Made by a program: the position numbers and the translations under genes. From positions 1 through 43,647 of the forward strand of contig NZ_LBMG01000048.1 in assembly GCF_001005315.1 (NCBI RefSeq): 43,647 nt of DNA, in the 5' to 3' direction. The notes beneath the pieces were generated by a model that was not told where the DNA came from, ran no database searches, and saw only the letters and a program-made list of their open reading frames with translations. The stretch comes from Kordia jejudonensis (GTDB taxonomy: Bacteria > Bacteroidota > Bacteroidia > Flavobacteriales > Flavobacteriaceae). Of this stretch, positions 33,236-41,217 are shown in pieces (the first letter of the stretch is position 1; the number at the start of each line of letters is the position of its first letter).

Positions 33236-33393
33236 CAGAAAAAGAAAAAAGCTGCAGTAGCAATCTACGGCAACTGCAAGCTAGACGGTGGCTAGCTTCA
33301 TTGTTGATTCTATTTTTCAATAGAAAAATTTAATATTAACAATGAATTAGCTAATAGAAGTGCTTCTGTCCACACAGAAGCACTTTTATTTTT
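33236..33393 (+). ncRNA. Candidate structured RNA with its own terminator
   Basis: The gene-free stretch 33045-33692 contains a strong terminator at 33358-33393 with no gene before it. Upstream are several helices: GTAG-CAAT-CTAC (33257-33268), AAGCTAG/CTAGCTT (33278-33298), and a long-range pairing of 33293-33305 (TAGCTTCATTGTT) with 33338-33353 (AACAATGAATTAGCTA, two bulged bases). The second and third share bases and exclude each other. This suggests a small RNA of about 150 bases, or a leader-like switch. The 5' end and identity are unknown; a 6S-like or Flavo-type RNA is possible but not shown. Confidence 0.55.
33358..33393 (+). terminator. Strong terminator without an upstream gene
   Basis: AAGTGCTTCTGT (33358-33369) pairs perfectly with ACAGAAGCACTT (33374-33385), loop CCAC, followed by TTATTTTT. 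It is 300 bases before trhO, so it does not end any annotated gene. Confidence 0.88.
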
Positions 33394-33605
33394 CCCGTAG
33401 TTGCAGTAAAAAGTATTTTCTACCTACAAAAACTCTCGTTTATCACTTCTAATTTCTGTAATTATTACACTCAAAATTATGTCAAATCAACAGAATTTTG
33501 ATAGCAATTATTTTCTTCGCTAAAGAAATCTAAACGAAAAGTACAACAACCAACTCAATATCACCCAATAAACTTCACAAGCGTCGTAAATTTTATACAA
33601 GCGTT

Positions 33606-33653
33606 GATTTTTAGTATTAAAAATCGGTAGTTACACCAAAAAATGTATTTTTG
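33606..33653 (+). promoter_or_regulatory. trhO promoter with adjacent hairpin
   Basis: TATTTTTG (33646-33653) matches TAnnTTTG and ends 39 bases before the ATG. Just upstream GATTTTTA (33606-33613) pairs with TAAAAATC (33618-33625), a possible operator. Confidence 0.5.
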
Positions 33654-33692
33654 CTCAAAATATACACTTTAACCTTAAATAATTGATATAGC

Positions 33693-34724
33693 ATGCAACT
33701 GTACAATAAATTAAGTGCTAAAGAAAGAGCCGAACTTATCGAAAAAGCGGGTAAGGATCGCATGACAATATCTTTCTACAAGTACGCCAACATCGGAAAT
33801 CCTGAAATTTTACGAAATCACTTATTCATCAACTGGGACAAACTAGAAGTGCTAGGGAGAATTTATGTTTCATACGAAGGAATCAATGCGCAACTTTCGG
33901 TTCCTGCCGAAAATTTTAATGCGTTCAAAACACATTTAGATACCATTACGTTTCTAGAAAATGTACGCCTAAATGTAGCCATAGAACAAGATAATATGTC
34001 GTTCCTGAAGCTAAAAGTAAAAGTGCGCGACAAAATTGTTGCCGACGGACTCAATGATGATAGTTTTGATGTCACTGAAAAAGGTGTGCATGTCGGTGCC
34101 GAAAAATTTAATGAATTACTAGACGATCAAAATACCATTTTGGTAGACATGCGTAACCATTATGAAAGTGAAATTGGTCATTTTCAAGGCGCTATCACAC
34201 CTGATGTAGATACATTTCGCGAGTCGTTGCCAATCATAGAAGAAGATTTATCCGATCATAAAGAAGATAAAAACTTAGTAATGTATTGTACAGGCGGAAT
34301 TCGTTGTGAAAAAGCAAGTGCCTACTTTAAACACAAAGGATTTAAAAAAGTATACCAACTAGAAGGTGGCATTATCAACTACGCACGTCAGGTGGAAGCA
34401 CAAAATCTAGAAAACAAATTCATTGGTAAAAACTTTGTGTTCGATCATCGTCGTGGCGAACGCATCTCAGAAGATATCATTGCCAACTGTCATCAATGCG
34501 GAAATCCTTGTGATACGCATGTAAACTGTGCCAATGAAGCTTGTCATTTGCTATTTATTCAATGTGAATCCTGTGCCGAAAAAATGGACGAATGCTGTTC
34601 TTATGAGTGCAAAGAAGTACACAGCTTACCTTTAGAAAAGCAAAAAGAACTGCGAAAAGGAAAAGAAGTAAGCAACAAAATCTTTAAAAAAGGAAGATCG
34701 GAAGTATTGAAGTACAAAAAGTAG
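33693..34724 (+). CDS. trhO: tRNA uridine(34) hydroxylase (TrhO, rhodanese-like)
   Basis: This encodes a 343-residue protein. The N-terminal acylphosphatase-like domain (about 25-110; YVSYEGINAQLS) is followed by a rhodanese domain (about 140-235) whose active-site loop is YCTGGIRCEK with Cys199. The C-terminal part is Cys-rich (CHQCGNPCDTHVNC and more), a likely zinc site. The enzyme makes 5-hydroxyuridine at position 34 of tRNAs using O2. Length fits the YceA/TrhO family. It is monocistronic, with its own promoter, and the next operon starts 102 bases later. Confidence 0.95.
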   Translation: MQLYNKLSAKERAELIEKAGKDRMTISFYKYANIGNPEILRNHLFINWDKLEVLGRIYVSYEGINAQLSVPAENFNAFKTHLDTITFLENVRLNVAIEQDNMSFLKLKVKVRDKIVADGLNDDSFDVTEKGVHVGAEKFNELLDDQNTILVDMRNHYESEIGHFQGAITPDVDTFRESLPIIEEDLSDHKEDKNLVMYCTGGIRCEKASAYFKHKGFKKVYQLEGGIINYARQVEAQNLENKFIGKNFVFDHRRGERISEDIIANCHQCGNPCDTHVNCANEACHLLFIQCESCAEKMDECCSYECKEVHSLPLEKQKELRKGKEVSNKIFKKGRSEVLKYKK

Positions 34725-34749
34725 ATTTTCGATGCTACAGAAATAATCC

Positions 34750-34757
34750 TATCTTTA
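34750..34757 (+). promoter_or_regulatory. -7-like box of the ricT operon
   Basis: TATCTTTA (34750-34757), one mismatch from TAnnTTTG, the same octamer as before the AraC-type gene at 10354. Transcription from it would leave a leader of about 60 bases. Confidence 0.4.
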
Positions 34758-34774
34758 CATCTTTAGAGAAAATT

Positions 34775-34822
34775 ATGAACCCCATATCTGCATACCCGAA
34801 TATTTGCAGATTCTATATATAA
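34775..34822 (+). CDS. Possible 15-residue leader peptide before ricT
   Basis: ATG at 34775 reads MNPISAYPNICRFYI and stops at 34822, four bases before the ricT ATG. The frame spans a hairpin, ATCTGCA (34786-34792) with TGCAGAT (34805-34811). No start-site evidence exists; it is listed because start, stop and hairpin fit together. Confidence 0.3.
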   Translation: MNPISAYPNICRFYI

Positions 34823-34826
34823 AAAT

Positions 34827-36155
34827 ATGAGTTGTAACAGTTGTTCAACTGGTAAAGATGGTCAACCAAGAGGTTGCAAGAACAATGGTACTTGCGGAAC
34901 TGATAGTTGTAACAAACTAACGGTATTCAATTGGTTATCAAACATGTCGTTGCCTAGCAATCAAAAACCATTTGATTGTGTAGAAGTGCGCTTTAAAAAT
35001 AGTAGAAAACATTTTTATAGAAATACAGAAAATCTAACGCTGAGTATTGGAGATATTGTAGCTACCGAAGCTTCTCCAGGACACGATGTCGGAATAGTAA
35101 CGCTTACTGGAGAATTGGTAAGAGTGCAAATGAAGAAGAAAAAAGTAGCGCTCGATAGCGAAGATGTTAGAAAAATATACCGAAAAGCTTCTCAAAAAGA
35201 TATTGATGTTTGGTCAAAAGCCAGAGATCGTGAAGAAGAAATAAAAAAGCGTTCCCGCGAATTGGCAATTGCGCTAAGTTTGCAAATGAAAATCTCTGAT
35301 GTAGAATTTCAAGGAGATGCTTCAAAAGCAACCTTTTATTACACCGCAGAAGAACGAGTAGATTTTCGTCAACTAATAAAAGACATGGCAAAAGCATTCA
35401 GTATTCGTATTGAAATGCGTCAAATTGGTTTCCGACAAGAAGCAGCGCGCTTAGGCGGAATTGGCTCTTGTGGACGCGAGTTGTGCTGTTCTACTTGGTT
35501 GACAGACTTTAGATCTGTAAATACGGCTGCTGCCAGATACCAGCAACTCTCACTAAACCCGCAAAAACTTGCAGGACAATGTGGAAAACTAAAATGTTGC
35601 CTCAACTTTGAATTAGATGCATACTTAGAAGCATTACAGCAATTTCCCAAAAATGATGTAAAACTCTATACAGAAAAGGGAACAGCCGTTTGCCAAAAAA
35701 CCGATATCTTTAAAGGACATATTTGGTATGCATACGAAGGCGAATGGATGAATTGGCACAAACTGACAACCGATCAAGCCAATGAAATAATTGCGCTAAA
35801 TAAAGAAAAGAAAAAAGTAATTAGTTTAGAGGAATACGCCTTAGAATTAATAGAAGAAGATACTAAAACAGACTTTGAAAACGTTGTAGGGCAAGACAGT
35901 CTTACACGATTTGATAAGAAACCCACTCGAAACAGAAAAAGGAAAGGCGCTCAACACAAGAAAAAGCGTAGAAACAACAATAATGCTGGCAATAAAGTTG
36001 CTGCAAAAACTGGAGGAAATACTAAAAAAAGCAACAATCCAACTGCTAAAAAAAGTACCAATCCGAATGCAAAAAATAGCAATAATGCCAATAAGAGTAG
36101 TCACAAAAATAATAACAGACGTAAAAAACCGAACAAAAATGCAAAGCCCAAATAA
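34827..36155 (+). CDS. ricT: PSP1-domain Fe-S protein RicT
   Basis: This encodes a 442-residue protein. The N-terminus is Cys-rich (MSCNSCSTG...CKNNGTC), then comes the PSP1 domain (about 45-280), with the cluster motifs SCGRELCCS and CGKLKCCLN that carry Fe-S cysteines. In Bacillus the RicT (YaaT) protein joins RicA/RicF in an Fe-S complex controlling RNA processing. The C-terminal 70 or so residues are a low-complexity Lys/Asn/Arg tail, possibly RNA-binding. The gene overlaps gldH by 17 bases; the RicT-GldH-PBP1A order is conserved in flavobacteria. Confidence 0.9.
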   Translation: MSCNSCSTGKDGQPRGCKNNGTCGTDSCNKLTVFNWLSNMSLPSNQKPFDCVEVRFKNSRKHFYRNTENLTLSIGDIVATEASPGHDVGIVTLTGELVRVQMKKKKVALDSEDVRKIYRKASQKDIDVWSKARDREEEIKKRSRELAIALSLQMKISDVEFQGDASKATFYYTAEERVDFRQLIKDMAKAFSIRIEMRQIGFRQEAARLGGIGSCGRELCCSTWLTDFRSVNTAAARYQQLSLNPQKLAGQCGKLKCCLNFELDAYLEALQQFPKNDVKLYTEKGTAVCQKTDIFKGHIWYAYEGEWMNWHKLTTDQANEIIALNKEKKKVISLEEYALELIEEDTKTDFENVVGQDSLTRFDKKPTRNRKRKGAQHKKKRRNNNNAGNKVAAKTGGNTKKSNNPTAKKSTNPNAKNSNNANKSSHKNNNRRKKPNKNAKPK

Positions 36156-36627
36156 AATCGCATTTTTTATCTGTATTATCAGTACATATCTACTAACTTC
36201 TTGTGATAGCAACCGTGTTTTTGACGAATATGTTTCAGTAGGAACATCATGGGACAAAGACACCGCGCTCACATTCAAATTTCAACAGCCAGACAGTACA
36301 AACAGGTACAATATGTTTGTAAACGTGAGGAACACCAACGACTATGAATTTCAAAACCTATTTCTCATTGTCAACATGAACTTTCCAAATGGAAATGTCG
36401 TTTCAGATACCTTAGAGTATAAAATGGCAGCACCAAACGGAGAATGGCTTGGTACAGGTATCAGTGTCAAAGAAAGTAAACTTTGGTACAAAGAAGACAA
36501 AAGTTTTCCTTTTCAGGGAACCTATGAAGTCACCATACAACAAGCCATGCGAAAAATTAATGAACCCAACGGAATCCAAAGCTTAAAGGGAATCTCGGAG
36601 GTTGGCTTTAGAATCGAAAAAAAATAG
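36139..36627 (+). CDS. gldH: Gliding motility lipoprotein GldH
   Basis: This encodes 162 residues from the ATG at 36139. A signal peptide with lipobox (YLLTSC, Cys about 19) is followed by a beta-rich domain ending in GISEVGFRIEKK. Family knowledge: GldH is a lipoprotein needed for gliding in Flavobacterium and lies between ricT and a PBP1A gene, as here. The frame runs open upstream to 35911, but that part is the low-complexity tail of ricT in another frame, so the lipoprotein start is chosen. It overlaps ricT by 17 bases. Confidence 0.92.
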   Translation: MQSPNKIAFFICIISTYLLTSCDSNRVFDEYVSVGTSWDKDTALTFKFQQPDSTNRYNMFVNVRNTNDYEFQNLFLIVNMNFPNGNVVSDTLEYKMAAPNGEWLGTGISVKESKLWYKEDKSFPFQGTYEVTIQQAMRKINEPNGIQSLKGISEVGFRIEKK

Positions 36628-36643
36628 TGCAAAACGTATTACA

Positions 36644-38986
36644 ATGGCAAAAAAGCAAGTCAAAAAGACACAAGAAGAACCTACTACATTCAAAAAATTC
36701 ATCAAGTGGTTTTGGATCGTATTCGGAGGTGGAATCGCAAGTATATTTCTACTATTCCTCTTAGCATCATGGGGCGCATTGGGCGAAATGCCTTCCTTTG
36801 AAATCTTAGAAAATCCGCAAACAAATTTAGCAAGTCAGGTATTGTCATCTGATGGAGAAATACTTGGAAAATACTACTTACGTGACAACAGAACTCCCGT
36901 AGGATATAAAGAATTACCAAAAGATTTAGTAAATGCATTAGTAGCAACTGAAGATGCTCGTTTTTACGATCACTCAGGAATTGATGTGCGCGGAACCATT
37001 CGTGCTTTTGCTTTCCTTGGAAAAAGAGGTGGCGCAAGTACCATTTCACAACAATTGGCACGACAGTTATTCGTAGGTGTACGATCAAGAAATATATTTT
37101 CAGCTGGTACACAAAAAATAAAAGAATGGGTTATTGCAACCCGTTTAGAACGTCAATATACCAAAGAAGAAATCATTGCGATGTATTTCAATATCTATGA
37201 TTTTAACAACAATGCAGACGGAATTCGCTCGGCGGCGAGAATATACTTTGGGAAAGAACCAAACGAACTCAAAATTGAAGAATCTGCCATGTTGGTCGGA
37301 ATGTTCAAAAACTCATCCTTATACAACCCAAGAAGAAATCCTGAAGGTGTAAAAAACAGAAGAGATGTGGTGTTGGCTCAAATGTACAAGTACGATTACA
37401 TCTCAGAAAAAATAAAAGATTCACTACAAGACTTACCGTTAAAAATCAACTACAATCCAGAATCGCACAATGCAGGTTTAGGAACTTATTTCAGAGAACA
37501 TCTAAAAAAGTTTATGAAAAGTTGGGTGCGTGAAAATCCTAAAGATGACGGAACACGCTACAACATTAATTTCGATGGTCTAAAAATATATACAACAATC
37601 GATTCGCGCATGCAAAAATATGCCGAAGAAGCGATGGAAGAACATATGAAAAAACTACAAGCAGAGTTCTTTCATCAAAACACAAAAAAACGAAACAAAA
37701 ATGCACCATTTGCAGCAGATGTTGAACAAAAATCTATCGACTATGCTATAGAGAGAGCTGTTCGACAATCAGAGCGCTGGCGCGTAATGAAAAAAGAAGG
37801 AAGGTCTGAAAAAGAAATCATTGCTTCGTTTGACAAAAAAATTCCAATGACACTCTTTACGTGGAAAGGGGAAAAAGATACCATCATGTCTCCACGTGAT
37901 TCACTCATCTTTACAAAATACTATTTACGTGCAAGTTTTATGTCGTTAGAACCACAAACAGGACAAGTAAAAGCTTGGGTTGGTGGCATCAATCATAAAT
38001 ATTTTAAATATGATATGGTAAAACAAGGTAGACGTCAAATTGGTTCTACATTTAAGCCATTTGTATATGCATCTGCCATTGATCAATTGCACCTTTCTCC
38101 TTGTGATTCTATGCCAAATGGTCCATTCTGTATTGAAACAGGAAAATATGGATTGTTAGAACCTTGGTGTCCAAAAAACTCTAACGGAGATTATGAAGGA
38201 ATGCGTACGCTAAAAGGAGCATTGGCAAATTCAGTAAATACTATCACAGCACGTTTAATGGATAGAGTAGGACCTGCAAACGTTCGTTCGTTAGCACAAC
38301 GTCTTGGAGTTGAATCTGAAATCCCAGAAGCGCCATCTATTGCATTAGGAACACCAGATATTTCACTCTATGAAATGTTAGGCGCATACGGAACCTTTGT
38401 AAACAGAGGTGTATATGTAAAACCTGTAATTGTGAGCCGTATAGAAGATAAAAACGGAACGGTATTATACGAATTTGTGCCAGAAACCAAAGATGTACTC
38501 AGCGAAGAAGTTGCGTATACGGTTGTAAACCTTATGGAAGGTGTTACACAAAGTGGTTCTGGAGTTCGTTTACGTACCAAAGGTGCTGACAAATGGAATC
38601 CGATGTATAAAGAAATTATCACAGGATATCCATACGAATTCAAAAACCCAATTGCAGGAAAAACAGGAACTACTCAAAACAATAGTGATGGTTGGTTTAT
38701 TGGAATGGTGCCTAATTTAATTTCTGGTGCTTGGGTTGGTGGAGAAGATCGTCAAGTACGTTTTGCCAGAACAAAATATGGAGCTGGCGCATCTATGGCA
38801 TTGCCAATTTGGGCATTATTTATGAAAAAATGCTATGCAGATCCAAGTTTAGGCGTTTCCAAAGGAAATTTCCCAAAACCTGAAGAATTAACCATCAATA
38901 TCGATTGTTCTAAAGTGACAAAGAAAGATGACGAAGGACAAAAGAATCCTGATAACAATCAAAATAACGATGGAATTGACTTCTAA
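36644..38986 (+). CDS. Class A penicillin-binding protein 1A
   Basis: This encodes 780 residues from the ATG at 36644. A cytoplasmic tail and membrane helix (about 22-45) precede the GT51 glycosyltransferase (catalytic Glu103 in ATEDARFYDHSGID; GGASTISQQLAR at 129-140). The transpeptidase domain has SxxK at Ser468-Lys471 (GSTFKPF), SVN at 530-532 and KTG at 673-675. It polymerises and cross-links peptidoglycan. The C-terminus is a short Asp/Asn/Lys-rich tail. It follows gldH by 16 bases. An upstream in-frame TTG at 36602 overlaps gldH and is not preferred. Confidence 0.95.
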   Translation: MAKKQVKKTQEEPTTFKKFIKWFWIVFGGGIASIFLLFLLASWGALGEMPSFEILENPQTNLASQVLSSDGEILGKYYLRDNRTPVGYKELPKDLVNALVATEDARFYDHSGIDVRGTIRAFAFLGKRGGASTISQQLARQLFVGVRSRNIFSAGTQKIKEWVIATRLERQYTKEEIIAMYFNIYDFNNNADGIRSAARIYFGKEPNELKIEESAMLVGMFKNSSLYNPRRNPEGVKNRRDVVLAQMYKYDYISEKIKDSLQDLPLKINYNPESHNAGLGTYFREHLKKFMKSWVRENPKDDGTRYNINFDGLKIYTTIDSRMQKYAEEAMEEHMKKLQAEFFHQNTKKRNKNAPFAADVEQKSIDYAIERAVRQSERWRVMKKEGRSEKEIIASFDKKIPMTLFTWKGEKDTIMSPRDSLIFTKYYLRASFMSLEPQTGQVKAWVGGINHKYFKYDMVKQGRRQIGSTFKPFVYASAIDQLHLSPCDSMPNGPFCIETGKYGLLEPWCPKNSNGDYEGMRTLKGALANSVNTITARLMDRVGPANVRSLAQRLGVESEIPEAPSIALGTPDISLYEMLGAYGTFVNRGVYVKPVIVSRIEDKNGTVLYEFVPETKDVLSEEVAYTVVNLMEGVTQSGSGVRLRTKGADKWNPMYKEIITGYPYEFKNPIAGKTGTTQNNSDGWFIGMVPNLISGAWVGGEDRQVRFARTKYGAGASMALPIWALFMKKCYADPSLGVSKGNFPKPEELTINIDCSKVTKKDDEGQKNPDNNQNNDGIDF

Positions 38987-39060
38987 ATACTGATAAATAA
39001 TTCCTAAAAAAAGGAAACATCTTTTGAAATTTTCGTAATTTTCAGTCAAAATATTGATTG

Positions 39061-39759
39061 ATGATTAACAAAAAGATAAATAGTGTACACGAAGCCGTTG
39101 AAGGAATCAAGGACGGAATGACCTTGATGCTTGGCGGCTTTGGTTTATGTGGAATTCCTGAAAATTCCATTGCTGAGTTGGTCAGACTTGGCGTAAAAAA
39201 TCTTACCTGCATTTCCAACAATGCTGGTGTAGACGATTTTGGACTAGGTTTATTACTTCAAGGACGTCAAATCAAAAAAATGATTTCTTCTTACGTTGGC
39301 GAAAATGACGAATTTGAACGTCAAATGCTTTCAGGCGAACTAGAAGTAGAACTCACACCACAAGGAACCTTAGCAGAAAAATGTAGAGCTGCACAAGCAG
39401 GATTTACAGCTTTTTACACGCCAGCAGGTTACGGAACCGAAGTAGCAGAAGGAAAAGAATACCGAGAATTTAATGGCAAAATGCACATCTTAGAAAAAGC
39501 CTATGAAGCAGATTTTGCGTTCGTAAAAGCATGGAAAGGCGACGAAGCAGGAAACTTAATCTTCAAAGGAACGGCACGAAATTTTAATCCAAATATGTGT
39601 GGTGCGGCAACAATTACAGTAGCTGAGGTGGAAGAATTAGTACCTGCAGGCGAATTAGATCCAAATCAAATACACATTCCAGGTATTTTTGTACAACGCA
39701 TATTTCAGGGAGAAACCTATGAAAAACGCATTGAACAACGTACGGTACGACAACGATGA
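39061..39759 (+). CDS. scoA: 3-oxoacid CoA-transferase subunit A
   Basis: This encodes 232 residues from the ATG at 39061. The CoA-binding signature [13 protein letters not shown] (about 23-35) and [14 protein letters not shown] are typical of the alpha subunit. With subunit B it moves CoA from succinyl-CoA to acetoacetate or a related 3-oxoacid, in ketone-body or amino-acid breakdown. Length is normal. In most genomes scoB follows directly; here a 429-base gap holding an unrelated four-helix-bundle gene separates the two subunits. Confidence 0.93.
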   Translation: MINKKINSVHEAVEGIKDGMTLMLGGFGLCGIPENSIAELVRLGVKNLTCISNNAGVDDFGLGLLLQGRQIKKMISSYVGENDEFERQMLSGELEVELTPQGTLAEKCRAAQAGFTAFYTPAGYGTEVAEGKEYREFNGKMHILEKAYEADFAFVKAWKGDEAGNLIFKGTARNFNPNMCGAATITVAEVEELVPAGELDPNQIHIPGIFVQRIFQGETYEKRIEQRTVRQR

Positions 39760-39781
39760 TTTGAAAATATAATAATTATTC

Positions 39782-40182
39782 AATGTAACAATTAATCAAT
39801 ATATCAATGAAAAATGTTGTTGTTGAGAAATCCATTGAAGTAGCTTTGGAGATTATTGAATATTGTGAAAAACTTGAAGTTCACAAAAAATTTGTAATAG
39901 CGAATCAGTTATTAAAATCAGGAACAAGTATAGGCGCAAATATTCATGAAGCACAGAATGCAGAAAGTAAAGCAGACTTTATACATAAAATAAAAATAGC
40001 TACAAAAGAGTTGGAAGAAACAAAATATTGGTTGATTTTATGTGAACAATCAAAAAACTATCCAACCAATAAAACGTTAAAAGAAAAAGTAAACCAACTA
40101 GGATTAATTCTATACAAAATACTAAGTACAAGTATCAAAAATAGGTAATTGATACATTGTTAAATTAAAAAATTGATACATT
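39782..40182. repeat. Nested inverted repeats around the four-helix-bundle gene
   Basis: Outer pair: AATGTAACAATT (39782-39793) and AATTGATACATT (40171-40182), complementary at 11 of 12. Inner pair: CAATATATCAAT (39797-39808) and ATTGATACATTG (40148-40159), also 11 of 12. They enclose the gene from its start codon to just after its stop. The exact 12-mer AATGTATCAATT recurs at 14981-14992 in another intergenic stretch. Confidence 0.65.
39807..40148 (+). CDS. Four-helix-bundle protein (S23/IVP-like)
   Basis: This encodes a 113-residue protein made of four amphipathic helices. QLLKSGTSIGANIHEAQNA is the family core and KIATKELEETKYWLILC is the third helix. The family (TIGR02436-type) was first seen encoded in intervening sequences of 23S rRNA genes and is related to the diversity-generating-retroelement protein Avd. 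Its biochemical job is not known. It interrupts the scoA-scoB operon and lies within nested inverted repeats, which looks like an inserted cassette. It is intact, in the operon's direction. Confidence 0.92.
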   Translation: MKNVVVEKSIEVALEIIEYCEKLEVHKKFVIANQLLKSGTSIGANIHEAQNAESKADFIHKIKIATKELEETKYWLILCEQSKNYPTNKTLKEKVNQLGLILYKILSTSIKNR

Positions 40183-40188
40183 AAAAAT

Positions 40189-40845
40189 ATGTTAGACAAA
40201 AACGGAATTGCGCAACGTATTGCTAAAGAAGTAAAAGATGGTTACTATGTAAATCTAGGAATTGGAATTCCGACGCTAGTTGCCAACTTTGTCCGAGATG
40301 ATATAGAAGTAGAATTTCAAAGTGAAAATGGCGTACTCGGTATGGGACCTTTTCCTTTTGAAGGCGAAGAAGATGCAGACATCATCAATGCAGGAAAACA
40401 AACCATTACAACGTTGCCAGGTGCAAGTTTCTTCGATTCGGCAACGAGTTTTGCCATGATTCGTGGAAAACATGTCGATTTAACCATTTTAGGCGCCATG
40501 GAAGTAGCAGAAAACGGCGATATTGCCAACTGGAAAATTCCAGGGAAAATGGTCAAAGGAATGGGCGGCGCAATGGATTTAGTTGCTTCCGCAGAAAATA
40601 TAATTGTGGCTATGATGCATACCAACAAGCGTGGCGAATCCAAACTACTCAAACAATGTTCGTTGCCACTTACGGGAGTTGGTTGTGTCAAAAAGATTGT
40701 GACCAACATGGCAGTATTGGAAGTTACGGCTGCAGGTTTCAAACTTCTTGAAAGAGCACCAGGTGTTTCGGTGGATGATATTATAAAAGCTACTGAAGGT
40801 AACTTAATCGTAGAAGGAGACATTCCTGAAATGAAACTTTCTTAA
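40189..40845 (+). CDS. scoB: 3-oxoacid CoA-transferase subunit B
   Basis: This encodes a 218-residue beta subunit of normal length. The catalytic glutamate is Glu46 in the signature SENGVLGMGPFP, which forms the glutamyl-CoA intermediate. Other hallmarks are VNLGIGIPTLVANF and GGAMDL. It acts with the subunit encoded at 39061-39759. The start lies 40 bases after the inserted four-helix-bundle gene, 6 bases beyond the outer inverted repeat, so transcription probably still runs through from scoA. A terminator follows at 40974. Confidence 0.95.
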   Translation: MLDKNGIAQRIAKEVKDGYYVNLGIGIPTLVANFVRDDIEVEFQSENGVLGMGPFPFEGEEDADIINAGKQTITTLPGASFFDSATSFAMIRGKHVDLTILGAMEVAENGDIANWKIPGKMVKGMGGAMDLVASAENIIVAMMHTNKRGESKLLKQCSLPLTGVGCVKKIVTNMAVLEVTAAGFKLLERAPGVSVDDIIKATEGNLIVEGDIPEMKLS

Positions 40846-40973
40846 GTAAACTAAGTAACTAATGAAAGTTTGATGGAACCAAATTTATATGTGTTTTACT
40901 TTCAGGATGTTACAAATAAATGTAATTTTTTACGTCAGATCCATATTAAATAAAAAACTACTCAAAACATAAC

Positions 40974-41007
40974 AAAGCGTCATATCATATATATGGCGCT
41001 TTTTTTA
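40974..41007 (+). terminator. Terminator of the CoA-transferase operon
   Basis: AAAGCGTCATAT (40974-40985) pairs with ATATGGCGCTTT (40991-41002; one G-T wobble), followed by T's. It sits within the gene-free stretch 40846-41217; the rest shows no gene, and no exact -7 box was found before the next ORF. Confidence 0.85.
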
Positions 41008-41217
41008 TTTCAAAAAGGCAAAACTATTTGGTATAACTTACATTTAGTGAAGTGCAAAATTTAATAAATAATAATAATTTCGAAAATTTTCGTGTATTTC
41101 ATCGAAAAAAAAGTAATTATATCGGATAATTAGCAAAAAATTAACATATTTGATGAGGTTTTGTCACGACCAAGATTAATAGCAAAACTTAATATCAACC
41201 TTATAAATTAACCGTTT

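Noticed and set aside
35911-36138. Upstream extension of gldH
   Set aside because: It overlaps the basic tail of ricT in another frame and would bury the lipoprotein signal peptide.
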